A stretch of DNA of 22,572 bases from Gemmatimonadota bacterium (lineage in GTDB: Bacteria > GCA-2686955). How positions within the stretch are numbered: position 1 is the stretch's first letter; each line of letters opens with the position of its first letter. The notes under the pieces were generated by a model. It saw nothing but the letters and a program-made list of their open reading frames with translations, did not search any database and was not told the origin of the DNA. Below, piece by piece: positions 9,138 through 16,452 of the stretch. Both the position numbers and the translations under genes were made by a program. Where the stretch lies: positions 1 to 22,572 of the forward strand of contig NYZA01000224.1 in assembly GCA_002686955.1 (NCBI GenBank), written 5' to 3'.

Positions 9138-11060
9138 ATGGCGGCACGGCCCAAGTTCCCCATATGGGGCAGAATCGCGGTCTTGGCCCTGCTCGTCGGC
9201 GGTCCGCTCTGCCTGCAGATGGCGTGGCCACCGGCTCCCGGAGACCGCGATGGTGTCGCGCCCTCGCCGCTGCCCGCCACGCCGGAGGCGAACCCCTTCT
9301 CCGAGCTCTACCGCCCCCACCCCGAGCGCTGGACCGAGCTCCGCCCCGGCGCCCGGATCGAGGCCCCGGTCGGTCTGGGATCCCGATACGAAGAGCTTTG
9401 GTCCGAGAGCGGCCTGCGTCACACCGTCCGGATCGGGGGTGACGGCCTGCGTCATTCCGGCGCCCCCTGGTGGACGACCGCCACCCCGACCCCGGCGCCC
9501 GGCGAGCTCCGAATCCTCCTCGTGGGCGACTCCTTCGCCTTCGGATTCTATGTCGACGATGACGCAACATTCGCCTCCTTGCTCTCGCGACGGAGCCCCC
9601 TCTCCCGCGTCAAGGTCCTGAACGCCGGTGTTCCCGGCTACAGCTCGGCGCAAGGCTTGGTCTATCTGCGCGAGCTCTTGCCGCGCTACCGGCCCCATAT
9701 CGTTCTGATCGCCTTCGGCACGAACGACGCACGGGACGCCGCGACCCGCTCCCCCTCCGGCTATGAGCGCCTGACCGACGGCGCCCTGCTCGAGGCCCTC
9801 CGCGCCGCCATCGATCGGCCGGGCGGACGCGCCGCCTGGAATGCCGATCCCTGGGCGGTCGTGCGATCGCTCCCGGCCAGCGGCCTCGATCGGCTCCGCC
9901 TAAGCTGGATCTACCGGCAGCTTCGCGATCCTCTCGTCTCGCTGAAGCGGGAGTGGATCGTGGAGTCGGAGGAGGAAGATCCACCGCGGCCTCCCGGTGC
10001 AGCGCCGGGAGCGGTCCGCCGCGTGCCGGTCGGAGAATACGAGGCGATCTTGCACGCCATGATCGACCGTTGCCGCGACGCTGGAGCCGAGCCGATCGCT
10101 ATCGCGCCCACCCTCGAGCCGAACTATCGCGATGCCATGCGTCGCGTCGCCGGCGCCAAGTCGATCCCCCTGCTCGACATCCCGACCCTCTTCAGGCGCC
10201 ACCGAGAGAACCGGTCCACCGCCGCGAGCGACGCCCACCCGTGGCTGGACAGCTCGGTGGACGGCGTTCATCCGAACCGATTGGGGCACAGGTTGATCGC
10301 AAATGTGTTGGGCGATTTTTTCGATGGGAGGAGCGCTGAGTATCTTCACGTTCCTGAGAACTGCCAGGCAATACCGCGGATTCGTTCCATATTGGAAGTG
10401 GACGTCGATGACGACACCCCCGCCCGCTGCGCTCGGAGAATCGAGGCACTCGAAGCCGTGCTCACGCAGTCGCGGCCGGAGCGCGTCGAAGCAGCTCTCG
10501 ATTCTTGCATGACGCAGGTCGCCGCGCCCTGCCGAGAGCATCCCGCCTTCCGCCTGCTCGCCGGAGCGACTTTGATTCAGCTGGAACGAAATGAAGATGC
10601 CATGACGCAGCTTCAGCCAGCCGTCGACGCTCTCCCCTGGCCGGGCGAGCCCCACGTCGTGCTCGCGGCCGAACTTCAGCGAGCCGGGCACCCCCACGAG
10701 GCCCTCACCCTGCTCCAAGCCGTCGTCCGCCGCGCGCCCGGCACCCCGCTCGCCACCTCCGCCATCCGCCTCGTGCCGAACGATCTCGATCCGGACGGCC
10801 GCTTCGAACACGATGCGGGGCACGCCTGGCTCTTCGATCTACACCCGGATCAACCCCCCGCCGCCGGGGACCGCGCGGGGTCGTGCCTGGTCCTGCTGGA
10901 AGACGGTGTCCCGCTCGCCGCCCCGAGGTCGCTTCACGACGATATCCGCGAGCTCGGCATGGGGCGCTACAGCCATTGGGCGCCCGTCGTCTACTTCGCC
11001 ACGAGCGACAACTCCGATCCGAACCTCAATGGGCGGAGGTATCGCGTGGAGGTACGGTAG
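9138..11060 (+). CDS. Membrane-anchored SGNH/GDSL hydrolase with C-terminal helical repeats and a terminal extra domain
   Basis: A 640-aa protein with an N-terminal hydrophobic anchor at about residues 11-29 (IAVLALLVGGPLCLQMAW). The SGNH blocks are clear: block I VGDSFAFG with Ser132, block II NAGVPGYSS, block III FGTND with Asn196, and block V DGVHPN with Asp375 and His378. Such enzymes hydrolyse esters or transfer acyl groups, often on polysaccharides. After about residue 430 there is an all-helical TPR-like part (about 430-555). The last 60 residues contain EDGVPLAAPRSLHDDIR, GMGRYSHW and ATSDNSDPNLNGRRY, a small module I recall as a C-terminal tail on unrelated methyltransferases and glycosyltransferases. 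Start ATG 9138 gives the anchor; the longer frame from 8973 lies inside the TPR gene and is rejected. Confidence 0.82.
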   Translation: MAARPKFPIWGRIAVLALLVGGPLCLQMAWPPAPGDRDGVAPSPLPATPEANPFSELYRPHPERWTELRPGARIEAPVGLGSRYEELWSESGLRHTVRIGGDGLRHSGAPWWTTATPTPAPGELRILLVGDSFAFGFYVDDDATFASLLSRRSPLSRVKVLNAGVPGYSSAQGLVYLRELLPRYRPHIVLIAFGTNDARDAATRSPSGYERLTDGALLEALRAAIDRPGGRAAWNADPWAVVRSLPASGLDRLRLSWIYRQLRDPLVSLKREWIVESEEEDPPRPPGAAPGAVRRVPVGEYEAILHAMIDRCRDAGAEPIAIAPTLEPNYRDAMRRVAGAKSIPLLDIPTLFRRHRENRSTAASDAHPWLDSSVDGVHPNRLGHRLIANVLGDFFDGRSAEYLHVPENCQAIPRIRSILEVDVDDDTPARCARRIEALEAVLTQSRPERVEAALDSCMTQVAAPCREHPAFRLLAGATLIQLERNEDAMTQLQPAVDALPWPGEPHVVLAAELQRAGHPHEALTLLQAVVRRAPGTPLATSAIRLVPNDLDPDGRFEHDAGHAWLFDLHPDQPPAAGDRAGSCLVLLEDGVPLAAPRSLHDDIRELGMGRYSHWAPVVYFATSDNSDPNLNGRRYRVEVR

Positions 11061-11081
11061 GTGTCCCGGTCCATCGGTTCC

Positions 11082-11234
11082 TTACGAGGAGTCGAAGACG
11101 ACGTTTCCGCTCTGGATGTAAGGGCGTACGTTCTTCAAGTCGAGCGATTCGAGATCGTCCCTGAGTTGTGCCATCGGCAGAATGTTCTTTCCGCCGACAT
11201 TGACGCCGCGAAAGAGCGCGATCCACGTAGCCAT
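11082..11234 (-). pseudogene. Truncated DUF1697-family gene (N-terminal 50 codons only)
   Basis: From ATG at 11234 to TAA at 11082-11084 the minus strand encodes 50 residues with the unmistakable DUF1697 opening: MATWIALFRGVNVGGKNILP, then MAQLRDDLESL, then NVRPYIQSGNVVF. Full members are about 170-180 aa, so roughly 70% is missing. The remaining space downstream is only 21 nt before the end of the SGNH gene, so the 3' part has been deleted rather than frameshifted. No strong ribosome binding site is seen. It lies 54 nt downstream of the VOC gene on the same strand. The family has no well-established biochemical role. Confidence 0.75.
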
Positions 11235-11288
11235 GATGTCACGAAGCCGGTGGAGCCTGCTCGGCTGCCCGAGTGCGTGGCGTTCCGC

Positions 11289-11648
11289 TCATTCCTCGGA
11301 CCAGACCGCGAGCTCGTTGCCGCTCGGGTCTTCAAAGTGGAACCGGCGACCACCCGGAAAGCCGAAGGGCTCCTTGGCGATCCGCCCGCCCGCTTCGCGG
11401 ACCCCCGCGAGAGTCGCGTCGAGATCGTTGGAGTACAGGATGACCAGGGGACCACCCGTCGATACCTTTGCCTCCAGGCGCAGCCCTCCGGCCTCACCGC
11501 CCTGCTTCCGGATCCCGGCATAGCCCGCCCCGTAGTCGTTGAACTTCCAGCCGAAGGCCGCCTCATAGAAGCGCTTGGACTCGACCATGTCGGTGACGGC
11601 GATCTCGATGTAGTCGATGCCGTGGTGAATCTGGTCGGCGTCGCTCAT
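11289..11648 (-). CDS. VOC (glyoxalase/bleomycin-resistance/dioxygenase) superfamily protein
   Basis: A 119-aa single VOC-domain protein. The opening HHGIDYIEIAVTDMVESKRF followed by YEAAFGWKFNDYG is the classic first beta-alpha-beta module, and the second module ends with FHFEDPSGNELAVWSEE. Potential metal ligands are His9 or His10 near the start, Glu15, a central residue near the KVSTGGPLV strand and Glu114. Small VOC proteins of this form (PhnB/YdcJ-like 'VOC family') include dioxygenases, epimerases and drug-binding proteins, so no substrate can be assigned. ATG 11648 is preferred because CCAAAGGAC sits just upstream; the frame extends to 11774 without support. Confidence 0.85.
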   Translation of the reverse strand: MSDADQIHHGIDYIEIAVTDMVESKRFYEAAFGWKFNDYGAGYAGIRKQGGEAGGLRLEAKVSTGGPLVILYSNDLDATLAGVREAGGRIAKEPFGFPGGRRFHFEDPSGNELAVWSEE

Positions 11649-11914
11649 GTCCTTTGGCTCCTTGGGTTGGGGGGACGATTGTAGGCCACGATGTACGTAG
11701 TAGCACGGCGGCACTGTGCTGGGCAGTGGTAGTCTCGGTGCCTGCATCCGAAGCAATCCAATGCCTCCGATCACCGCTTCCGGCGCCGTGATTGAGACTC
11801 GGAAGCCGCATCTTCACAGGGCGCGCATCCATCATGACCTCCGACCGGTGACCGGGCGACAATGAACATCCCATTCGCGACCGTCGTGATGGTCGTGGCC
11901 GCGGTCTGCTTGAC
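11649..11914. other. Intergenic region with no gene seen
   Basis: This lies between the VOC start and the stop of the OrfA remnant. Neither strand shows a frame with family character. Continuing the OrfA frame past its TAG gives VKQ, which is still like IS3 OrfA, then sequence that is not recognisable, so the transposon material seems to end about 11905. The VOC promoter must be here, but no clear boxes were identified. Confidence 0.5.
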
Positions 11915-12046
11915 CTAGTTCCGCAGAGAGGTCTCGTGTAGATCCAGGTCCCGAGCCACTTCGCCCAGGCTCTTCGAGCTCTCCTGGACAAGTCGCACCG
12001 CCTCCGCCTTGAGCTCGGCGCTGAACTTCCTGCGCTTGCGGTTCAT
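11915..12046 (-). pseudogene. IS3-family transposase OrfA remnant with in-frame TAG
   Basis: Reading from ATG 12046 the minus strand gives MNRKRRKFSAELKAEAVRLV, then QESSKSLGEVARDLDLHETS, then LRN followed by TAG (11915-11917) and VKQ. This is the start of the IS3-type OrfA helix-turn-helix domain (HTH_Tnp_1), where a Trp is expected after LRN, so TGG has become TAG. The sequence after VKQ leaves the family and no OrfB (DDE integrase) is present. A strong ribosome binding site GGAGG precedes the ATG. The copy is dead and truncated. Confidence 0.85.
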
Positions 12047-12048
12047 GA

Positions 12049-12087
12049 ACACCTCCTGAGGGGAGTCTATCCCCATTGCTGAGGTGT
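12049..12087 (-). promoter_or_regulatory. Hairpin that sequesters the orfA ribosome binding site
   Basis: On the minus-strand transcript ACACCTC (plus-strand 12081-12087) pairs perfectly with GAGGTGT (plus-strand 12049-12055), which contains the GGAGG of the orfA ribosome binding site. Nested inside is GGGGA/TCCCC with a 5-nt loop (12060-12074). Such structures are known in several IS elements, where transcription entering from outside folds the RBS away and prevents transposase synthesis. Here it is a fossil, since orfA is broken. Confidence 0.55.
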
Positions 12088-12097
12088 CTACTAGATC

Positions 12098-12255
12098 GGG
12101 GGAAGGTCCGTCTCGTCATCCTCGACGGGCCCTCATAGCGGACCCGTCACCTCACCAAAAACGCCCCAAATAAGGGCAAGACCAAACCGGCCAGAGTTTC
12201 CGGAGCGCGCAGTCCATAGTCTCCCCATGGGGCAGGTATTCGGGCCCGGAGACGC
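12098..12255. other. Short intergenic stretch, nothing recognised
   Basis: It lies between the IS remnant and the stop of the phosphotransferase gene. It contains no convincing frame and no obvious terminator for the minus-strand phosphotransferase gene. Confidence 0.5.
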
Positions 12256-13230
12256 TCACCCAACCGGCCAAAACACCTCCGCCAGCGCCCCGAGGTCGCG
12301 TGCATCCCCTCCTCCCGGAATCCAGTGCCGGATCCACTCAATATCCGCGTAGCGATGCAGCAAGGTGTGGGCCATGAGCCGGCGCCTCAGCTCAGGGCCG
12401 GATTCTCCCGCCGCCGCGCAGCTGGCCTCGATCAGTGCCCGCAAGGGCTCCGGCTCGCCGCGCATGATCAGCAGCCCCGGAGCGGGCAGCTCGTATCCTC
12501 GAGGACCGATGAAGGCGTCGCCGAAATCGAGGTAGCCGCTGATCTTCCAGTCGCCGTGGCTCTCGCTCAGCAGGATGTGCTCGTGGGTGATATCGGCGTG
12601 CAGGAGGACCGGCCGAGCCGGCGGCCGCGCGCCGCCTTCGGCCCGATGCAGGTAGCCGGGTATCTGCCCCGCAATCTCTTCGGGTAGCCCGTTGCTGCGT
12701 TGACGATCGGCGGCGGTGGCGCTTTGGCTCTCGAAGAAACGCGGCCAGTCGCGCTCCAGGGCGGTCGAGGCATTGACCGGCAGCGCGTGCTGCGCCGCGA
12801 TCAGGCGCCCGATCCCGCCGGCGACACGCAGCTTGGCGGAGGGCATCATGTCGGGCCAAACCTTTCCGATGGGGCAACCGGAGACCTGAGTCATCACGAT
12901 GTAGTCCCAGCCATCGAGCTCTCCGGTCGCAACGATCTCGGGCGTGGGCACCGGCAGCTTGCCCCCGACCTCTTGCATGGCAGCCGCCTCCACGACGGCG
13001 TCGCGGGGGAAGAGAGGTGTGAAGAGCTTGACCGCGTGGGTCGCGCCCAGCAGTGTCACGATGTGGGTTCCCTCCATCACCCGCCGTGGCGGCAGAGCAG
13101 CCAGCCCATGCCGGGAAGCGATCACACGCACGGCCCGGCGCCACGTTCCCTCTTTGTGAAAGAGGGAACGGTACTCGTCGAGGTTGCTCGGGACCGGAAG
13201 GTGAGGGCGGTCTTTTGTCGCGTCGTCCAT
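12256..13230 (-). CDS. Aminoglycoside/choline-kinase-like phosphotransferase (APH fold)
   Basis: A 324-aa APH-family protein. Lys68 in THAVKLF is the N-lobe ATP lysine, and VMTQVSGCPIGKVW at about 112-125 is the hinge region. The catalytic loop is LLHADITHEHILL, with Asp213 as the catalytic base position, and the metal site is GYLDFGDAFIGPRGYEL with Asp235. The usual Brenner motif HxDxxxxN has His218 in place of the Asn. The overall pattern is closest to the hygromycin-phosphotransferase-like and uncharacterised 'phosphotransferase enzyme family' proteins; a resistance role is not shown. Start ATG 13230 has AAGGAGAGG just upstream. It is divergent from tetR with a 100-bp gap containing a palindromic operator. 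Confidence 0.85.
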   Translation of the reverse strand: MDDATKDRPHLPVPSNLDEYRSLFHKEGTWRRAVRVIASRHGLAALPPRRVMEGTHIVTLLGATHAVKLFTPLFPRDAVVEAAAMQEVGGKLPVPTPEIVATGELDGWDYIVMTQVSGCPIGKVWPDMMPSAKLRVAGGIGRLIAAQHALPVNASTALERDWPRFFESQSATAADRQRSNGLPEEIAGQIPGYLHRAEGGARPPARPVLLHADITHEHILLSESHGDWKISGYLDFGDAFIGPRGYELPAPGLLIMRGEPEPLRALIEASCAAAGESGPELRRRLMAHTLLHRYADIEWIRHWIPGGGDARDLGALAEVFWPVG

Positions 13231-13294
13231 CGGTTCCTCTCCTTTGGGAAACGGAAGCTATCTCAGCGCCGATCGCGCCGCCGCGATTTTCTTC

Positions 13295-13323
13295 TTGCTT
13301 TCATACCGACCCGTCGGTATGTT
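13295..13323 (+). promoter_or_regulatory. Putative tetR promoter, apparently leaderless
   Basis: TTGCTT at 13295-13300 and TATGTT at 13318-13323 are separated by exactly 17 bp. Transcription would begin about 13330-13331, at the ATG proposed for the regulator. No ribosome binding site is visible, which agrees with a leaderless transcript. The -35 and -10 matches are moderate, so this rests on spacing plus the operator position. Confidence 0.45.
13303..13320. promoter_or_regulatory. TetR-type palindromic operator
   Basis: ATACCGACCCGTCGGTAT consists of 8-bp perfect inverted arms (13303-13310 and 13313-13320) around a 2-bp centre. It is nearly identical in form to operators of many TetR/AcrR repressors (ACCGAC...GTCGGT). 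It fills the promoter spacer and touches the -10 box, so bound repressor would block RNA polymerase. It lies between the divergent phosphotransferase gene and tetR and could act on both. Confidence 0.75.
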
Positions 13324-13330
13324 TTGTCCC

Positions 13331-13942
13331 ATGGCACCCCAAGACCGCTTCGTCGCGACCCATTCGCGAATCATCGACGCCGCGAAGACGCTTTTTCTCG
13401 AGCGCAATTTCGCTGATGTGACCATGGATCAAGTGGCCAACGCCGCGGAGGCCACGAAGGGAGCTCTCTACCACCACTTCAGCTCGAAGGAAGAGCTCTA
13501 CCTCGCCATGCTCCACGCCGACCTGGCCGAGAAAGAGGAGATCTTCCGCCGGGCGGTGGCGATGGAGGGGAGCTGCCGCGATCGTCTGGCGCGCCTCACG
13601 CTCGACTACTTCAACCTGCCGCACACGGCTCGCGAGGTGATCACCCTGGTCCGCCGCGACATCAACGTGTTCACCGGCGAGACCCGTGAGAGGCTGGTGC
13701 GTGCCTACCAGAGCGCACTGCCGGAGCAGGTCGAGGCGATACTGTCCGACGGCGTAGCCTCGGGTGAGCTGGAGGCCGCGGATCCCCGGCTCCTCTCCTG
13801 GTCCTTTGTGGCCTTGGTCGAGATCTCGTTGAGTCCCCATGCGGGCCGCGTGTTCCCCGTCGCCGCGGCCAAGGTCGACCACGTCCTCAACCTCTTTCTC
13901 AGCGGTGCGGCTTCTCGCCGCGGCGTCCTGCAACGAGCATGA
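13331..13942 (+). CDS. TetR/AcrR family transcriptional regulator
   Basis: A 203-aa TetR-fold repressor. Residues 10-60 form the DNA-binding domain: THSRIIDAAKTLFLERNF, then TMDQVANAAEATKGALYHHF with the canonical helix-turn-helix and 'YHHF' ending, then SSKEELY. The C-terminal 140 residues are the variable ligand-binding/dimerisation part, so the inducer is unknown; an acyl-CoA would fit the operon. ATG 13331 is preferred as a leaderless start; an in-frame ATG at 13319 inside the operator is possible. The stop overlaps the next ATG (ATGA at 13939-13942), so the repressor is the first gene of the operon it probably controls. Confidence 0.9.
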   Translation: MAPQDRFVATHSRIIDAAKTLFLERNFADVTMDQVANAAEATKGALYHHFSSKEELYLAMLHADLAEKEEIFRRAVAMEGSCRDRLARLTLDYFNLPHTAREVITLVRRDINVFTGETRERLVRAYQSALPEQVEAILSDGVASGELEAADPRLLSWSFVALVEISLSPHAGRVFPVAAAKVDHVLNLFLSGAASRRGVLQRA

Positions 13943-15105
13943 GCCAGAACCTATTCGATTCTTGGCGCGATCAGCCCCTCGAAGAGGTGCTTTATCAGTG
14001 TCGCGAGCTCTACGAGAATACCGACTTCCCCACGGTCAGAGCCTGGCGGGACAGGGGGGGGAAGGTGCTCGGCCATTTTCAAGTCTACTTTCCCGAAGAG
14101 ATCGTCCATGCGGCCGGCATACTTCCGGTCAAGCTGCGTGGCGGCAACATTCAGCCCGACAAGGCCGACTCCCGTTTCGGCAGCTATCTCTGTTCCATCA
14201 TCAAGACTTCGCTCGAGCTGGCACTTTCCGACAAGATCGAGCTCGACGCTTTCGTCACCCATCCGATATGCGACGCCGCCCGCAACCTCGGCGCCATCTG
14301 GGGACGCAACTACGACTACCCCTGCGAGATTCTCTATCTGCCGCAGAATCCGAACTCGGCGGCCTCGGCGGAGTATCTGCGAGGCGAGTACGATCGTCTC
14401 CAGCGAATGGTCGAGCGCGTGGCCGGTGCCGAGATCAACGACGAGGCGTTGCGCCATTCCATGGCGGTTTTCAATCGAAACCGCGCATTGATGCGCGAGC
14501 TCTACGAGATCAAGCGACAATCTCCGGAGAAGATCGCCGCCGAGGACGCCTATGCGCTCGTAGCCCTTGCCGGCATCTTGCCCCGGGAGGAGCACAACGA
14601 GCTGCTCGCCTACGTCCTGCCGATGATCCGGGAGAGCGCGGCCAAGCAGGAAGACCGCATTCGAATCGTCTTCGAAGGTGCGTTCTGCGAACAGCCTCCG
14701 TTCGATATGGTCCGCTCGATCGGCCGATCGGCCTATGTGGTCGACGACGACTTCATGATCGGTTTGCGCTGGATCCTCTCCGACGTGCCGCGGGGGCGGG
14801 ACCCGCTCCGAGATCTCGCCCTGTCCTACATCGAGGACTCTTCCTACAGCCCGGTGCAGCACGACCTGCGAAAGCGAAAGGAAGAGATGCTGGTCAGGCG
14901 CGTGCGCGCGGCCAACGCCGACGCCGTGATCGTCACCGCGGCGAAAATGTGCGAACCCGGCCTCGAGGAACAGGTCGCCTACATTCACGGGCTCGAGCGA
15001 GAGGGCATTCCCTTCTTCGTGAGTGAGTTCGAGGAGAATCAATCATCGTTCTCCGACCTCGAACTGCAGCTAGAGACTTTTATGGAGAACCTACTTTTCG
15101 CTTGA
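13939..15105 (+). CDS. 2-hydroxyacyl-CoA dehydratase / benzoyl-CoA reductase subunit, HgdB/BcrC/BzdN-like
   Basis: A 388-aa subunit of the D-component fold that carries an iron-sulfur cluster. Family features are YFPEEIVHAAGILPVKLRGG at about 50-69, a Cys in GSYLCSIIKTSLE (Cys85), THPICDAARN (Cys111), YPCEILYLPQNP (Cys129), FEGAFCEQPP and TAAKMCEPG near residue 337. HPIC and AKMC are probably among the cluster ligands. In the known complexes this subunit pairs with a second large subunit and receives electrons from an ATP-hydrolysing activator. Size and order match BzdN of the Azoarcus-type benzoyl-CoA reductase, but other substrates (2-hydroxyacyl-CoAs) are possible. A GAGG-type site in the 18-nt gap precedes the next subunit. 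Confidence 0.85.
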   Translation: MSQNLFDSWRDQPLEEVLYQCRELYENTDFPTVRAWRDRGGKVLGHFQVYFPEEIVHAAGILPVKLRGGNIQPDKADSRFGSYLCSIIKTSLELALSDKIELDAFVTHPICDAARNLGAIWGRNYDYPCEILYLPQNPNSAASAEYLRGEYDRLQRMVERVAGAEINDEALRHSMAVFNRNRALMRELYEIKRQSPEKIAAEDAYALVALAGILPREEHNELLAYVLPMIRESAAKQEDRIRIVFEGAFCEQPPFDMVRSIGRSAYVVDDDFMIGLRWILSDVPRGRDPLRDLALSYIEDSSYSPVQHDLRKRKEEMLVRRVRAANADAVIVTAAKMCEPGLEEQVAYIHGLEREGIPFFVSEFEENQSSFSDLELQLETFMENLLFA

Positions 15106-15123
15106 GACGGCGGAGGAAATGAC

Positions 15124-16416
15124 ATGACGAACCCGACACAGGCGATCGTCGGGCGCGGCAATCGCGAGGGCGCCGCGCTGTTCAGAGACTGGTTCAGCGG
15201 CCTTAACGAAGCGGCCGAGGAGGGACGTGGAGCAGCCTACGTCTTCGTGATGGGCAGCTTCAACGAGATACTCAAATCGTTCGATCTGCCGGTGGTCTTC
15301 CCAGAGATCAACTCGCTTCAGACGGCCGTTCGCCGCGTAGCCCACGAATACCTGGAAGAGGCGGAAGACCACGGCTACTCCCCTGATATTTGTGGCTACG
15401 TCAAGGCCGACATCGGCACGCAACTGCGCGGGGGCGCACATCCGATGGGGCGCATCCCCAAGCCTTCGATCGCCGTGGTCACCAACGCCTGCAACACTTA
15501 TCTCAAGTGGGCCGAAGCCTGGGAGCGCATGTACGAGATGCCGATGGTGACCATCGACATTCCCGGTACGCGTTACGCCGGCGGTGAAACCTGGAGCGGA
15601 GATCGCCATTTCGAGAACGACCGCAAGTACGTCGAAACACAGATTCGCGAGCTGATCAAGACCTGCGAAGAGGTTACCGGTAAGCGATTCGATATCGACA
15701 AACTGCGCGAAGTAATGGGGCACGCCAACGGAATCTCCCGCGGCTGGAAATCGCTCCTCGACCTGAACAAACATCGCCCGTCGGTGTTCAGCGCGCTGAC
15801 CGACGGCACCATCTACCTCGGAGTCGCCAATGGCCTACGTGGAGACGAGCGTGGAGCCAAGTACTTCGCCGACCTGGTCGAGGAGATGGAATTCAAGGTC
15901 GCCAACAAGATCGGCACGACGACGGAAGAGGAGTGGCGCCTCATCTTCGTTGGTGTTCCCTGCTACCCGATCTTCCGACGGTTCAACGAGCTTTTTACCG
16001 AGTGGAAGGGCACCTTCGTGCACTCCACCTATCTCTGGTTCGCCTCGGGTGGCTCGAATGTCGGATTCGAATACGAGCTGGCCGATCCGATCGCGAGTTT
16101 GGCTGAAGGGTCTCTGATCTCGGTACGCGACTCGATGGATTCGATGTTTCATCACGACCGCGTGGTCGAATCGATGCTCGATGGCTTTCACGTCGACGGC
16201 GTCGTCTATCACCCGATCAAGAGCTGCCGAACCGTCTCCACCGGGCTGGCCGATGGCCGCCGCGCGTTGGGGGAGCGCACCGGCGTGCAGAGCCTTTTCA
16301 TCGAATCGGACATGATGGATCGCCGGGTCGTGTCGGAAGCCCAGATGAAGAACCGTGCCGACGCCTTTTTCGAAGGGCTGGCCGTGCGTCGCAACCAGGA
16401 GCTCGTGTCCCAGTAG
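15124..16416 (+). CDS. 2-hydroxyacyl-CoA dehydratase / benzoyl-CoA reductase second subunit, BcrB/BzdO-like
   Basis: A 430-aa partner of the preceding subunit. Possible cluster ligands are Cys90 in DICGYVKADIG, Cys123 in NACNTYLKW and Cys368 in IKSCRTVSTGL, with the conserved pattern MVTIDIPGTR after the second Cys and FVGVPCYPIFRR in the middle. The C-terminal VVYHPIKSCRTVS is typical of BcrB/HgdA-type subunits. The heterodimer would hold the substrate between the two subunits next to the clusters. The GGAGGAAATGAC ribosome binding site in front of ATG 15124 is strong. The length and the following two activators match BzdO. The active substrate cannot be read from the sequence. Confidence 0.85.
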   Translation: MTNPTQAIVGRGNREGAALFRDWFSGLNEAAEEGRGAAYVFVMGSFNEILKSFDLPVVFPEINSLQTAVRRVAHEYLEEAEDHGYSPDICGYVKADIGTQLRGGAHPMGRIPKPSIAVVTNACNTYLKWAEAWERMYEMPMVTIDIPGTRYAGGETWSGDRHFENDRKYVETQIRELIKTCEEVTGKRFDIDKLREVMGHANGISRGWKSLLDLNKHRPSVFSALTDGTIYLGVANGLRGDERGAKYFADLVEEMEFKVANKIGTTTEEEWRLIFVGVPCYPIFRRFNELFTEWKGTFVHSTYLWFASGGSNVGFEYELADPIASLAEGSLISVRDSMDSMFHHDRVVESMLDGFHVDGVVYHPIKSCRTVSTGLADGRRALGERTGVQSLFIESDMMDRRVVSEAQMKNRADAFFEGLAVRRNQELVSQ

Positions 16417-16452
16417 CTTGTCCATCCGTCCACGACGAAGGAGACCTTCGCA

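Larger units (their letters stand above)
11905..12097 (-). mobile_element. Remnant of an IS3-family insertion sequence (left end and 5' part of orfA)
   Basis: The segment contains the promoter-proximal end of an IS3-type element, the OrfA remnant and a leader with a nested hairpin. The outer boundary is estimated near 12090-12097 (read on the minus strand as TAGTAGACACCTCAG). The inner boundary is where homology stops after VKQ. No matching right end, orfB or target-site duplication was found in the window, so the element was cut by a deletion or recombination. Confidence 0.6.

Noticed and set aside
7063-9570. 835-codon minus-strand open frame
   Set aside because: It runs antisense to three well-supported genes and its composition is that of the complementary frame of GC-rich coding DNA; no domain motif is seen.
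12256-13230. Calling the APH-fold gene an aminoglycoside-resistance gene
   Set aside because: The APH fold also covers choline, homoserine and macrolide kinases, the Asn ligand is replaced, and nothing else in the neighbourhood points to resistance.
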